Shown: positions 1-8,628, numbered from the stretch's first letter. The stretch: DNA of 27,466 nt from Lachnospiraceae bacterium UBA4381 (GCA_002391105.1 DGRT01000049.1:1-27466); one strand, 5' to 3'. Made by a program: numbers and translations. Notes: a model not told the origin generated them from the letters alone.

Positions 1-61
1 CGTAAAATCACTGGAAGTTAAGAATGTAACCTTTTCACAGTTCTTAGCATCCTTCTTGCAT

Positions 62-91
62 AGAATACTGTGTTTGTGGTATTCTCTTTTT
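62..91 (+). terminator. weak terminator-like hairpin
   Basis: AGAATAC (62-68) and GTATTCT (79-85) form a 7-bp stem with a 10-nt loop, followed by C and TTTTT. It may end a transcript entering from the left edge. A second 7-bp stem, CGGTCAG/CTGACCG, lies at 97-116. The stem is AT-rich, so this is tentative. No convincing gene was found in 1-271; the rest is very AT-rich leader of murT. Confidence 0.35.
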
Positions 92-271
92 ATTAGCGGT
101 CAGGTCAGTCTGACCGGCAGAATTTATGCCGTACTGATGAAAGTATATATCATAATAACATAATAAACCATACGAAAATCATCACTTTTATTACATATAT
201 TATTACATATTTATATATTATATTTATCTATGTATTATATTTTATCTATATATTATATTAAGGAAGCTTTT

Positions 272-1753
272 ATGACTGATACATCGAAGAACCGAAGAAA
301 ACCGGAACCAATTGACAGAAAAAAACACAATCCGCTAAAGGTAATGCTCTCTGTAGCTGCCTGCCGGATGACCAGACAGGGACTCAGAGTTCTGCATCGC
401 GGAGGCACTACACTTCCGGGCCGTTCAGCAATGCTGTTTGATAAAGATATTCTGGAAGTTGCTTCACGCGGTATGGAAATAATAGTAGTAACAGGTACAA
501 ATGGCAAGACCACCACCTGCAGTATGCTGAGAAATGCACTTCAGGAATATGGTATCGAGCCGCTTTCCAATATATCCGGCGCAAATCTTCTTACAGGAAT
601 CACTGCTGAATTTACAGCCTCCTCTACCCTCACCGGTAAGCCCAAGAAGAGATTTGCAATCGTTGAATGTGATGAGGGTGCCCTTAAAAAGGTAGTTCCT
701 CTTATAAAGCCAAAGGTAATAGTGGTCACAAATCTTTTCCGCGACCAGTTGGACAGATACGGAGAAGTAATGCATACACTTGAAGAGATACGTAAGGGAG
801 TTGAACTGGTTCCCGAAACCACTCTCTGTCTCAATGCCGACTGCTCTCTCACCTCTTCACTGGCAAAGGATGTTCCAAATCCGGTTTATTATTATGGTAT
901 CGAAGGATCCGCCGCCATAGATAAACTGAGTGTAAATGATAATGAACTTTCTGATGCCAAATACTGTATAGAATGTGGCACGGAATATACCTATGATTAT
1001 CATACCTACGCACATCTGGGTGGCTATAGATGCCCTAAATGCGGATACAGCAGGAGGATACCGAATCTGAAGGTTATATCTCTGGATGAGATGGGAGCAC
1101 ATGGAAGCGATATTACTGTAAGCTTCAGTAACAGTGCAGGTCCTTCAGCTCCTAAAAAAAAGACCGAGGAAACCATGAGCCTTCATATCGGTCTTCCGGC
1201 ACTTTATAACATTTACAATTCCATAGCAGCAATTGGAGCCTTTGAAGCTGCAGGCTGGAAGAGAAAGGCTATCACCTCCTCTCTTGCAAATATTCATTCC
1301 AGCTTCGGACGCATGGAAAGCTTTACATATAATAACGTAGATATTCAGATGATACTGGTTAAGAATCCAGCCGGCTGTAATCAGTCCCTGTCATATCTTT
1401 CCTCCCTCAAAGAGGACTATGTTGCAGTATTCTGTCTGAATGACAAAACGGCAGATGGACATGATATATCGTGGATATGGGATGCTGAGCACGAAAAGGT
1501 TGCCACGGATCCACACGCCAGATATATCTATGTATCCGGTACCAGAGCAGGCGACATGAGTATTCGCCTGAAATACGCAGGAGCAGCACCGGAAAAGATA
1601 ATTATAATAGAAGATAACAAAGAGCTACTGGAGAAAATGACCTCTCACCAGCTTCCTGTTTATATTCTTCCTAACTACACCTCTATGCTAAGCCTCAGAG
1701 CTGTAGTAGGCGCCGCTACCGGTAAAAAAGAATTCTGGAAGGACCAGAAATAA
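272..1753 (+). CDS. murT: lipid II isoglutaminyl synthase, Mur-ligase-like subunit MurT
   Basis: With GatD this enzyme amidates the alpha-carboxyl of D-Glu in lipid II to D-isoglutamine, using glutamine and ATP, on the cytoplasmic face of the membrane. The 493-residue protein has the Mur-ligase P-loop GTNGKTTT (75-82), the MurT-specific four-cysteine zinc ribbon (C232, C235, C254, C257) and a C-terminal DUF1727 region. The segment LNDKTADGHDISWIWD in that region carries the Asp expected to complete the amidotransferase triad. I place the start at 272 rather than at an in-frame ATG at 230 because AAGGAAG lies just upstream at a normal distance and the extra residues are AT-rich leader. gatD follows after 20 nt. 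Family assignment is firm. Confidence 0.95.
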   Translation: MTDTSKNRRKPEPIDRKKHNPLKVMLSVAACRMTRQGLRVLHRGGTTLPGRSAMLFDKDILEVASRGMEIIVVTGTNGKTTTCSMLRNALQEYGIEPLSNISGANLLTGITAEFTASSTLTGKPKKRFAIVECDEGALKKVVPLIKPKVIVVTNLFRDQLDRYGEVMHTLEEIRKGVELVPETTLCLNADCSLTSSLAKDVPNPVYYYGIEGSAAIDKLSVNDNELSDAKYCIECGTEYTYDYHTYAHLGGYRCPKCGYSRRIPNLKVISLDEMGAHGSDITVSFSNSAGPSAPKKKTEETMSLHIGLPALYNIYNSIAAIGAFEAAGWKRKAITSSLANIHSSFGRMESFTYNNVDIQMILVKNPAGCNQSLSYLSSLKEDYVAVFCLNDKTADGHDISWIWDAEHEKVATDPHARYIYVSGTRAGDMSIRLKYAGAAPEKIIIIEDNKELLEKMTSHQLPVYILPNYTSMLSLRAVVGAATGKKEFWKDQK

Positions 1754-1773
1754 CATAGCAAAGGATAATTATT

Positions 1774-2541
1774 ATGGAAGCATCCAATAATAAAATAATT
1801 AAGATAGCCCACCTGTATCCGGAGGTTCTGAATCTTTACGGGGACAGGGGAAATATCCTGTGCCTCAGAAAACGTCTTGAGTGGCGAGGCATAGACTGCT
1901 CAGTGACTGAGATAAAGCTGGGTGACAGCAGCAGCCTGAGTGATTATGACCTCTTCTTTATAGGCGGCGGTCAGGATTTTGAGCAGGAGGTACTCCTCTC
2001 TGATCTTAAGGCAGGAAAAGGCAGCAGTATCAAGGCTGCCATCGAGGACGGCAAGACCTTCCTCTGTATCTGTGGCGGTTACCAGATGATGGGACATTAT
2101 TATCAGACCAAGGAAGGCGAGAAAATGGAATTTCTTGGTGCTGTTGACCTTCATACCATAGGCGGCGACGTAAGAATGATCGGCAACTACGCATTTCACA
2201 CTTCTTCGCAATGTGGAGATAGTGATATAGTTGGTTTTGAGAATCACAGCGGACGAACATATCTTGGTAAGGATGTGGAGCCGCTTGGCACCATTCTTAT
2301 GGGATATGGCAACAACGGCGAAGATAAAACTGAAGGTGTTCACTATAAGAACCTGTATGGAAGCTACAGTCATGGTCCTATACTTCCAAAGAATCCGGAC
2401 TTTACCGATCACCTTCTAAGAGTTACACTTGAAAGAAAATACGGAAATGCAGACCTGCCTCAACTGGAGGATGGCATTGAGAAAGCAGCTCACGAAAATA
2501 TTTTCCAGAAAATTATGAGTAATACCATGAGTGAAGATTAA
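1774..2541 (+). CDS. gatD: lipid II isoglutaminyl synthase, glutaminase subunit GatD
   Basis: Class I glutamine amidotransferase-like (CobB/CobQ-type) subunit that releases ammonia from glutamine for MurT. The 255-residue protein begins with the family signature HLYPEVLNLYGDRGN (13-27). Its CGGYQ motif places the nucleophile at C100, and SYSHGPILPKNP places the catalytic His at H200. The GGGQDFE segment (64-70) is also typical. An AAGGA site precedes the ATG. It is tightly linked to murT, as in most Gram-positives. The next gene, a response regulator, starts 32 nt downstream, so all may share a transcript. Confidence 0.95.
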   Translation: MEASNNKIIKIAHLYPEVLNLYGDRGNILCLRKRLEWRGIDCSVTEIKLGDSSSLSDYDLFFIGGGQDFEQEVLLSDLKAGKGSSIKAAIEDGKTFLCICGGYQMMGHYYQTKEGEKMEFLGAVDLHTIGGDVRMIGNYAFHTSSQCGDSDIVGFENHSGRTYLGKDVEPLGTILMGYGNNGEDKTEGVHYKNLYGSYSHGPILPKNPDFTDHLLRVTLERKYGNADLPQLEDGIEKAAHENIFQKIMSNTMSED

Positions 2542-2573
2542 ATATCAGAATACTATAACAAGAGGTTGAAAGT

Positions 2574-3293
2574 ATGGTTAAACAGAAAATATTAATAGTA
2601 GATGATGATGAGAATATCGCAGAGCTGATATCCCTTTATCTTGAAAAAGAACAATATGATACCGAAATGGCTTATTCAGGCGAGGAGGCTCTTACAATTA
2701 TTGAAGCCTATAACCCTGACCTTCTTCTGCTGGACATAATGCTGCCCGGAATAGATGGCTACGAAGTATGTCAGCAGGTTCGTAAGACCAGGGATATACC
2801 TATTATTATGCTTTCTGCCAAGGGCGAGGTATTTGACAAGGTGCTGGGGCTCAAGATGGGCGCCGATGATTATATAGTAAAGCCCTTTGACTCCAATGAG
2901 CTTGTAGCCAGGGTAAGTGCTGTCCTGAGAAGATCAGGCTCCTCCAAATCAGAGGAACCTTCAATCACCACTTCTACAGACAGTATTCATACCGGAGAAT
3001 ATATAGAATATGATGAACTGATCATTAACATTTCAAATTATACAGTAATCTATAAAGGACGGAATATAGAAATGCCTCCAAAGGAGCTTGAGCTTCTCTA
3101 TTTCCTTGCCGGACATCCAAATCAGGTCTTCACACGTGACCAGCTTCTGAATCAGCTCTGGGGCTATGATTTTATAGGCGATTCACGTACCGTAGATGTT
3201 CACATCAAACGTCTCAGGGAAAAGCTAAGCGGAAGTCACAACTGGTCCATACAAACAGTATATCGTATAGGTTACAAATTTGAGGTAAAATAG
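2574..3293 (+). CDS. OmpR/PhoB-family response regulator
   Basis: 239-residue two-component regulator. The receiver domain (about 4-118) has the acidic pocket DDD at 10-12, phosphoacceptor D54 in LLLLDIMLPG and the conserved K103 in IVKPFD. The winged-helix DNA-binding domain (about 140-236) shows the usual PPKELELLYFLAGHPNQVF and RTVDVHIKRLREKL segments. A Ser/Thr-rich linker (122-137) joins them. It ends one base before the kinase gene begins, so the two are a cognate pair. The AGAGG site lies at 2561-2565. The target genes cannot be read from the sequence; cell-wall genes are an attractive guess from the murT-gatD linkage. Confidence 0.93.
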   Translation: MVKQKILIVDDDENIAELISLYLEKEQYDTEMAYSGEEALTIIEAYNPDLLLLDIMLPGIDGYEVCQQVRKTRDIPIIMLSAKGEVFDKVLGLKMGADDYIVKPFDSNELVARVSAVLRRSGSSKSEEPSITTSTDSIHTGEYIEYDELIINISNYTVIYKGRNIEMPPKELELLYFLAGHPNQVFTRDQLLNQLWGYDFIGDSRTVDVHIKRLREKLSGSHNWSIQTVYRIGYKFEVK

Positions 3294-3294
3294 C

Positions 3295-4848
3295 ATGCAA
3301 CGTTCCGCATTAGACCGAATCTATCTGACATTTCTTATAATACTTATCGTGTCATTTGGATTCCTGATCTTTTTCATTTCCTTCTTTACCAGAAGATCGC
3401 TCATAATGGAAAAGAAAACAACTCTTACTAATGAGTCAAATCTGATCGCAGCCCAGGTGCTTTCATCCTATATGAATGGCGAACTGGATGCGGAAGAGCT
3501 TTCTTCCATATTTAATTACTATTCCGATACACTTTCTGCGGATATATGGTATGTAGATGAGCAGGGAAGGATAGTCGCAACCACTAACTACTTTGACGAA
3601 GAAGCGAAAACCGGCTCCGCAAAGCTGGCAACAGCAACCAAGCCAAGTATCGAAATAGCTAAAAAGCCTCCACGCACCATCTACAGTCTTAATCCCAAAT
3701 ATGATCTTACCCGGAATATGTACATGGTCTCAGACTTCTATGGTATATACAGCGATAATGTAATCTCCGTTAATACCCCCATTTATCTGAATCAGTATAA
3801 TCCCGGTGAAAACAATGTAAAAAGTGTAAACTGCGGAGCCCTTATCATTCATACAACAACTGACGATATCAACACCATGATGACAAGCATCTACAGCATA
3901 AGCTTCATCCCATGTCTTGTAATAATTATAATCGCATTTTTACTGCTTCAGATAGTATCCTTTAAGATCATTCGTCCTATCAAACGATTGGCCGAGGTGG
4001 CACAGGACTACTCCACAGGTGATTTTGATGCGAAGACGGGTATTCATACCAAGGATGAGATCGGTCAGCTTGCAGATTCGATGGAATATATGGCTTCTGA
4101 GCTTTCAAAGCTGGAGGAGTATCGACATGATTTTATCTCCAATATATCTCACGATTTCAGAAGTCCTCTTACCTCTATCAGAGGCTATGTAACAGCAATC
4201 CAGGATGGTACTATCCCGCCTGAGAAGCAGGAGCGTTACCTTGGAATAGTCCTTGACGAGACCAACCGTCTGACCAAGCTCACTCAGGGACTGCTGGATC
4301 TGAACCGACTGGAAATGTATGGTCCATACCTGAAGCTTACTGATTTTGATTTTATAGAAATAGTAATAAGCTCACTAAATACCTTTGAGATAAAATGTAT
4401 AGATAAAAATGTAGCCATCTACCTGAATAATCACGCAGAGGCAACGGTCGTAACTGCTGATAAGACGAAGATACAGCAGGTAGTATATAACCTTCTGGAT
4501 AATGCTCTGAAGTTCACGCCTTCGGGAAAGAATATATATATAAATATCGTAGAGCAGGGTGAAAAGCTCCGGATATCCATAAAGGATGAAGGTATAGGAA
4601 TGAGTGAGGAAACCCAGAAGAAGATATGGACGAGATTCTATAAGGATGATACCAGCCGTGGAAAGGACAAGGAGGGAACAGGTCTCGGTCTTGCCATAAC
4701 AAAGGAGATCATCAAGGCACATAACGAAACTATTACAGTATCAAGTACTGAGGGAAAGGGTTCCGAATTCGTATTTACGCTTCCAAAGGCAGCTCAGGAT
4801 GCTACACATTCCGGCGAGACCCAGATACTTGTAAATCCCAAATCCTGA
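3295..4848 (+). CDS. membrane sensor histidine kinase (HAMP, HisKA, HATPase)
   Basis: 517-residue partner of the preceding regulator. TM1 is at about 9-32, an extracytoplasmic sensor of about 165 residues follows, and TM2 is at about 198-222. A HAMP domain occupies about 223-275. The dimerization helix carries the phosphoacceptor H286 in NISHDFRSPLTSIRGY. The ATPase domain shows the N box NLLDNALKFTP, the G1 box DEGIGMS and the G2 box GTGLGLAITKEI. This is the WalK/PhoR-like architecture, but without a visible PAS domain. The gene starts one base after the regulator's stop codon. Confidence 0.93.
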   Translation: MQRSALDRIYLTFLIILIVSFGFLIFFISFFTRRSLIMEKKTTLTNESNLIAAQVLSSYMNGELDAEELSSIFNYYSDTLSADIWYVDEQGRIVATTNYFDEEAKTGSAKLATATKPSIEIAKKPPRTIYSLNPKYDLTRNMYMVSDFYGIYSDNVISVNTPIYLNQYNPGENNVKSVNCGALIIHTTTDDINTMMTSIYSISFIPCLVIIIIAFLLLQIVSFKIIRPIKRLAEVAQDYSTGDFDAKTGIHTKDEIGQLADSMEYMASELSKLEEYRHDFISNISHDFRSPLTSIRGYVTAIQDGTIPPEKQERYLGIVLDETNRLTKLTQGLLDLNRLEMYGPYLKLTDFDFIEIVISSLNTFEIKCIDKNVAIYLNNHAEATVVTADKTKIQQVVYNLLDNALKFTPSGKNIYINIVEQGEKLRISIKDEGIGMSEETQKKIWTRFYKDDTSRGKDKEGTGLGLAITKEIIKAHNETITVSSTEGKGSEFVFTLPKAAQDATHSGETQILVNPKS

Positions 4849-4903
4849 TGATACATATCGATACAAAACATAACTATATAAATAAAGTCGAGGTTAACTT
4901 ATT

Positions 4904-5392
4904 ATGAGAAAAGAAATACTAAATCTTCTTGAAATGAACAGCAGGCTCACCTCTGCTGAAATAGCCGCTATGATCGGAAGCAGCGAAGAAGAGGTGGCAA
5001 ATGAGATCAAGGCTATGGAACAGGAAAAGGTCATTTGTGGCTACCATACCCTTATCGATTGGGAGAAGGTAGAGAGCGACAAGGTTACAGCTCTCATCGG
5101 TCTTAAGATATCCCCTGTACGTGGCGAAGGCTTTGATCGTATCGCCGTGCGTATCAGCAAATTCGATGAGGTCAAGTCAGTATTTCTGATGTCCGGGTCA
5201 AGCAATGACCTGATGCTTACTATAGAAGGTAATTCCTTAAAGGATATCTCACATTTTGTCTATGAAAAGATAGCTCCAATGGATACAGTAGTATCCACTG
5301 CAACATATTTTGTTCTTAAAAAATATAAGGATCATAAGGTTATTATGACTGATGACCATGATGATAACGAAAGAATCCCTATTATGGCATAA
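4904..5392 (+). CDS. Lrp/AsnC-family transcriptional regulator
   Basis: 162-residue regulator with an N-terminal winged HTH (about 1-50, EILNLLEMNSRLTSAEIAAM) and a C-terminal RAM ligand-binding domain (about 65-140, containing GSSNDLMLTIEG). Such proteins form octamers or hexadecamers and respond to amino acids. A His/Asp-rich tail (TDDHDDNER) follows the RAM domain. The aminotransferase begins 19 nt downstream, a pairing often seen in Clostridia, so local control of amino-acid metabolism is likely. It lies 55 nt after the kinase gene and may have its own promoter. Confidence 0.9.
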   Translation: MRKEILNLLEMNSRLTSAEIAAMIGSSEEEVANEIKAMEQEKVICGYHTLIDWEKVESDKVTALIGLKISPVRGEGFDRIAVRISKFDEVKSVFLMSGSSNDLMLTIEGNSLKDISHFVYEKIAPMDTVVSTATYFVLKKYKDHKVIMTDDHDDNERIPIMA

Positions 5393-5411
5393 TCTTAAGA
5401 GGAACTGAGCT

Positions 5412-6566
5412 ATGAAAACACTTAATACAGTAGTTAAAAATATGAAGCCCTCCGGCATCAGAAAATTCTTCGATATCGTAAGCGAAATGCCGGACGCTAT
5501 ATCTCTCGGTGTAGGCGAGCCTGACTTTGAGACTCCCTGGCATATAGTTGACGAAGGAATATATTCTCTGGAACGGGGCAGAACCTACTATACTTCAAAT
5601 TCCGGTCTTATGGAGCTGCGACAGGAGATATGCAAATGGTATCTGAGAAAATACGAGGTTGACATGAATCCCGCTACCGAATGTCTGATCACAGTCGGCG
5701 GCTCTGAAGGAATCGACCTTGCAGTCCGTGCCATTACCAATCCGGGAGATGAGGTAATCATACCGGAGCCAAGCTATGTATCATATGTACCCTGCGCAAG
5801 CCTCGCAGGTGCAGTTCCGGTAACTATCGACCTGAAGGATGAGAACCGTTTCAAGCTTACCGCAGAGGAGCTGTCCCAGGTTATAACACCTAATACCAAG
5901 CTGCTCATCCTATCCTACCCCAACAATCCAACCGGTGCCATCATGACTAAGGAGGATCTCATTCCTATAGCAAAGCTTTGTGTGGAAAATGATATCTATG
6001 TGATCTCTGATGAAATATATTCTGAACTCACCTACACCGAGGAGCCTCACTGCAGCATCGCAAGTCTTCCGGGTATGAAGGACAGAACCATAGTGATCAA
6101 CGGTTTTTCCAAGGCCTACGCCATGACGGGCTGGAGACTGGGATATGCCCTGGCACCACATTACATAGCAAAGCTCATGACAAAGATTCATCAGTTCTGT
6201 ATCATGTGCGCCCCGACCACAAGCCAGTACGCAGCTATAGAAGCTCTTAGGGAAGGCGACAAGGATATCGCTGTAATGCGTAAGTCCTATGATGAAAGAA
6301 GAAGATATCTGATAAAAAGATTAAATGATATGGGAATGCCCGCCTTTGAACCGGAAGGTGCATTTTACATATTCCCAAGCATTAAGCGATTCGGTATGTC
6401 TTCTGACGAGTTTGCCACTAAGCTTCTGGAAAGAGAAAAGCTTGCTGTTGTTCCCGGAAATGCTTTCGGCAACTCAGGTGAAGGCTTTGTCAGAATATCC
6501 TATGCTTACTCCATCGACCAGCTCAGAGAAGCCCTTGACAGGATCGAACACTTTATCAGTCAGTAA
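5412..6566 (+). CDS. class I/II PLP-dependent aminotransferase (PatA/AspC-like)
   Basis: 384-residue fold-type I aminotransferase. The Schiff-base lysine is K234 in NGFSKAYAMTGWRLGY. YPNNPTGA and SDEIYSELTY are the other PLP-contacting motifs. The N-terminal SLGVGEPDFETP segment is typical of the aspartate/aromatic/PatA subgroup. Substrate cannot be assigned from sequence; aromatic amino acids or an N-acetyl-diaminopimelate precursor are both possible. It follows an Lrp-type regulator with a GAGGAACTGAG ribosome binding site and is the last gene of the + strand block. Confidence 0.9.
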   Translation: MKTLNTVVKNMKPSGIRKFFDIVSEMPDAISLGVGEPDFETPWHIVDEGIYSLERGRTYYTSNSGLMELRQEICKWYLRKYEVDMNPATECLITVGGSEGIDLAVRAITNPGDEVIIPEPSYVSYVPCASLAGAVPVTIDLKDENRFKLTAEELSQVITPNTKLLILSYPNNPTGAIMTKEDLIPIAKLCVENDIYVISDEIYSELTYTEEPHCSIASLPGMKDRTIVINGFSKAYAMTGWRLGYALAPHYIAKLMTKIHQFCIMCAPTTSQYAAIEALREGDKDIAVMRKSYDERRRYLIKRLNDMGMPAFEPEGAFYIFPSIKRFGMSSDEFATKLLEREKLAVVPGNAFGNSGEGFVRISYAYSIDQLREALDRIEHFISQ

Positions 6567-6605
6567 AATCAATTACTATAAAAAAGCAAAATCAATTACT
6601 ATAAA
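6565..6605 (+). repeat. 18-bp direct repeat just after the aminotransferase stop
   Basis: AAAATCAATTACTATAAA occurs at 6565-6582 and again at 6588-6605, a 23-bp period. The first copy overlaps the TAA stop codon. It looks like a local duplication and has no clear function. Confidence 0.7.
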
Positions 6606-6611
6606 CTGTAA

Positions 6612-6647
6612 AAAAGCCGCTTCGCTACATCTCGCGAAACGGCTTTT
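6612..6647. terminator. bidirectional intrinsic terminator
   Basis: AAAAGCCG-c-TTCGC pairs with GCGAA-a-CGGCTTTT, a 13-bp stem with a single mismatch and a small loop. Reading on the minus strand it is followed by a T run (rc of the A run at 6610-6615); on the plus strand the stem itself ends in TTTT. It sits between the convergent aminotransferase and VanW genes and can serve both. Confidence 0.85.
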
Positions 6648-6677
6648 GATTATATTATATTTTATAACTTATTCCCT

Positions 6678-8369
6678 TTACTCCGCAGGAACCTCAGCCG
6701 GTGCCTCGGTTGGTGCTTCGGTAGGAGCCTGAGTAGGCGCTTCTGTCGGTGCCTCGGTAGGAGCTTCTGTTGGTGCTTCTGTTGGCGCCTGAGTAGGAGC
6801 CTCTGTCGGTGCCTCGGTAGGAGCTTCTGTCGGTGCTTCTGTCGGTGCCTCGGTAGGAGCTTCTGTTGGTGCCTCACCCTCTGGAGGAACCTCTCCTTCC
6901 GGTGGTGTTTCGCCTTCTTCACCTTCCTCGCCTTCCTCGCCTTCCTCACTCTCTTCCTCTTCTTCAGCAGGATCAGTATTTATGGCAACCTGAGCCGCTG
7001 AAGCCTGATGATGAGTAGTATTTATACGAACAGATTCTGTTTGTACACCATCAACATATACATATTTCCATAGCTCTCCGTCATAGCCTGTTACCGCAGG
7101 TTCAACTACCATCTGTTCTCCGGGAGCAAGGCTCTTATCTTCTATCAGAATCGGCTCGCCGGATGGATAAACTGTATTATAATAAGACTTGAAATCTATA
7201 GTTCTGTTAGAAGGTCTGTATTCCTCACCATATATGTTAAATGTAATATTGGCGCCATCAGAATATGACTCAATATATATAGGAGCATCCAGCGTATTCT
7301 TAAGCTTAAGATCAAGCACGCCTCCACCGGCAACAGCCGCATCAAAGGCGATATCCACGTATGAAACTCTCATACTGTGGCAATGTCTTTCAAGAACCTC
7401 TATCTCAGCTCTCAGTGCTGCATTATATAACGTTGTAGCCACCTGACATACTCCACCACCGGTACTGTCAACTACCTTTGTACCTACATAAGCATGTCCT
7501 GTAGCATATCCATTGCTTTCCTCAAGCGGAGCTATCTTGTTATATACAGAAACCTGCTCTCCAGGAAACAGCACTGTACCATTCATAAGAGAACCGGCTC
7601 TTTCGATATTGGTCTTTCTTCCGGAATCGCTTGTCCCATAGTAAGTAGTATATGATCCCAGCAGATCAGTAACTCTGGAAAGCTGCTGTATCCTTCCACT
7701 GTTAGCATCATCATCTATAACCAAAGATGCCGAAACTGACTCACCATTATAATCCTCTGTATTGATCTCAGCCTCTATAGCTTCCTTAGTTGCTGCATAA
7801 TCTATTCCTACAGGATCACCCTCTACAATGACCTTATACTTTCCTTCACTGACAGTAGTTATGCTGTAGGTGGTCTCGCTGTTCATGGAGGAGCCAAGAT
7901 TATTATCCAGCATCTGAGCCAGAACATCTTCATCCAGAGTCCGCTCTATACTAAGATCAACAGAAGTATTATCAAGAGATTTCATTTCCCTGTATCTTCT
8001 TAATATATTTCCTGAATTACCGATCTTAAGGGCTTCAGCTATCACTTCCTCTGAATTGGTTTTCAATCCAAGCTGCCCCAGTGTTGTAGTAACATCACCG
8101 TATGAGCTGCTTATCGTAACGCCAACATCATTCAGCGAATCATCCTTTCCAAGAGTTGCCACTGCCTCTTCATAGGTCTTGCCACTCATATCTACGCCGT
8201 TGATGAATACATTATTCTTTATAACAAGCTCTTCAAGATATGCATCAGTAGGAGTCCCGGCTGCATTTACGGTTTTAGCATGTCCTATGCCAAGTCCGGC
8301 AAATACAAGTCCCACAGCAAGAGCACCTGCCACTATTTTTTTTCCATAGCATCCAATGCTTTTTATCAT
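6678..8369 (-). CDS. VanW-family secreted protein with G5-like domain and APTE-repeat tail
   Basis: 563 residues. A signal peptide or membrane anchor (about 10-30) is followed by a putative peptidoglycan-binding region (about 45-230), the VanW domain (about 236-381, with GGGVCQVATTLYNA at 304-317) and a G5-like beta domain (about 385-465). The C-terminus is low-complexity: an EEEE/EEGEEGE acidic stretch, PPEGE units, then fourteen APT[E/Q] tetrapeptides (500-555) encoded at 6705-6872. VanW was first seen in vanB glycopeptide-resistance clusters, but its biochemical role is unknown and most homologues are unrelated to resistance. No vanA/H/X genes are nearby. AGAGGAAG precedes the ATG. It lies 48 nt downstream of a 36-residue membrane protein gene on the same strand. 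Confidence 0.88.
   Translation of the reverse strand: MIKSIGCYGKKIVAGALAVGLVFAGLGIGHAKTVNAAGTPTDAYLEELVIKNNVFINGVDMSGKTYEEAVATLGKDDSLNDVGVTISSSYGDVTTTLGQLGLKTNSEEVIAEALKIGNSGNILRRYREMKSLDNTSVDLSIERTLDEDVLAQMLDNNLGSSMNSETTYSITTVSEGKYKVIVEGDPVGIDYAATKEAIEAEINTEDYNGESVSASLVIDDDANSGRIQQLSRVTDLLGSYTTYYGTSDSGRKTNIERAGSLMNGTVLFPGEQVSVYNKIAPLEESNGYATGHAYVGTKVVDSTGGGVCQVATTLYNAALRAEIEVLERHCHSMRVSYVDIAFDAAVAGGGVLDLKLKNTLDAPIYIESYSDGANITFNIYGEEYRPSNRTIDFKSYYNTVYPSGEPILIEDKSLAPGEQMVVEPAVTGYDGELWKYVYVDGVQTESVRINTTHHQASAAQVAINTDPAEEEEESEEGEEGEEGEEGETPPEGEVPPEGEAPTEAPTEAPTEAPTEAPTEAPTEAPTQAPTEAPTEAPTEAPTEAPTQAPTEAPTEAPAEVPAE
6705..6872 (-). repeat. 12-bp coding tandem repeat (APTE/APTQ)
   Basis: Fourteen consecutive 12-bp units encode Ala-Pro-Thr-Glu, with Gln replacing Glu in units 7 and 12. 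Codon-level variation between GGTGCC, GGTGCT, GGAGCT and GGCGCC on the plus strand shows the array is not freshly expanded. Such arrays are prone to copy-number change and form extended wall-spanning stalks. Confidence 0.9.
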
Positions 8370-8417
8370 TTTCTTCCTCTTTCAAATACATAATTATTCA
8401 GGTCATGAGTAGCCGAA

Positions 8418-8528
8418 CTATACAGTAGCAACCAGAAGTCCTATGATCATTCCAAAAACAATAAGACCACATATTATAATTGCTATCACACGTGCACCCT
8501 TTGTCCTCTTCTTACTGAAATCAATCAT
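8418..8528 (-). CDS. 36-residue single-pass membrane protein, unrecognised family
   Basis: This small ORF starts with MIDFSKKRTKGARVIA, a positively charged N-terminus (K6, K7, R8, K10, R13), followed by one hydrophobic helix (about 14-36, IIICGLIVFGMIIGLLVATV) that ends at the stop codon. The charge distribution predicts N-in topology. AGAGAGGA is 7 nt before the ATG, and a promoter-like -10 lies further upstream. It is 48 nt upstream of the VanW-family gene on the same strand, so co-transcription is likely. It has no Cys-rich or DExLP features of an AgrD pheromone precursor. I do not recognise a family; function unknown. Confidence 0.65.
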   Translation of the reverse strand: MIDFSKKRTKGARVIAIIICGLIVFGMIIGLLVATV

Positions 8529-8551
8529 TTTATGTTCCTCTCTATTCTTCA

Positions 8552-8620
8552 TTTATATCTGTTAGTACACCATAAATAAATTAACCGGTTCAATCGTGCA
8601 AAATAACCGGACCAATGTGC
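8552..8620 (-). promoter_or_regulatory. promoter and 22-bp-spaced direct repeat upstream of the small protein-vanW unit
   Basis: On the minus strand GCAC-ATTGGT-CCGGTTA (8620-8604) is followed by GCAC-GATTGAA-CCGGTTA (8599-8582). The CCGGTTA blocks are 22 bp apart, two helical turns. A -10-like TATAAA lies at 8557-8552 with only a poor -35 (TTTATT region), so the repeats end just upstream of the -35 position. This is the layout of an activator-dependent promoter. Start of transcription near 8545 would leave a short leader with the ribosome binding site. The regulator is not known. Confidence 0.5.
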
Positions 8621-8628
8621 GGAATGCC

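Noticed and set aside
2..163. 53-codon open frame on the plus strand at the left edge
   Set aside because: No recognisable protein features, it covers the hairpins at 62-116, and its start is outside the window; not enough to call a gene.
4375..4722. Minus-strand ORFs inside the histidine kinase gene, and similar shadows inside murT, asnB and the ATP-grasp gene
   Set aside because: Composition is that of antisense readings of conserved genes; no ribosome binding sites or family features.
6662..6949. Arg/Gln/Lys-rich 95-residue ORF on the minus strand
   Set aside because: It is an alternate-frame reading of the APTE-repeat and acidic tail of the VanW-family gene.
6678..8369. Glycopeptide resistance from the VanW homologue
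   Set aside because: No vanH/A/X/R/S cluster is present and VanW-domain proteins are common in non-resistant Clostridia.
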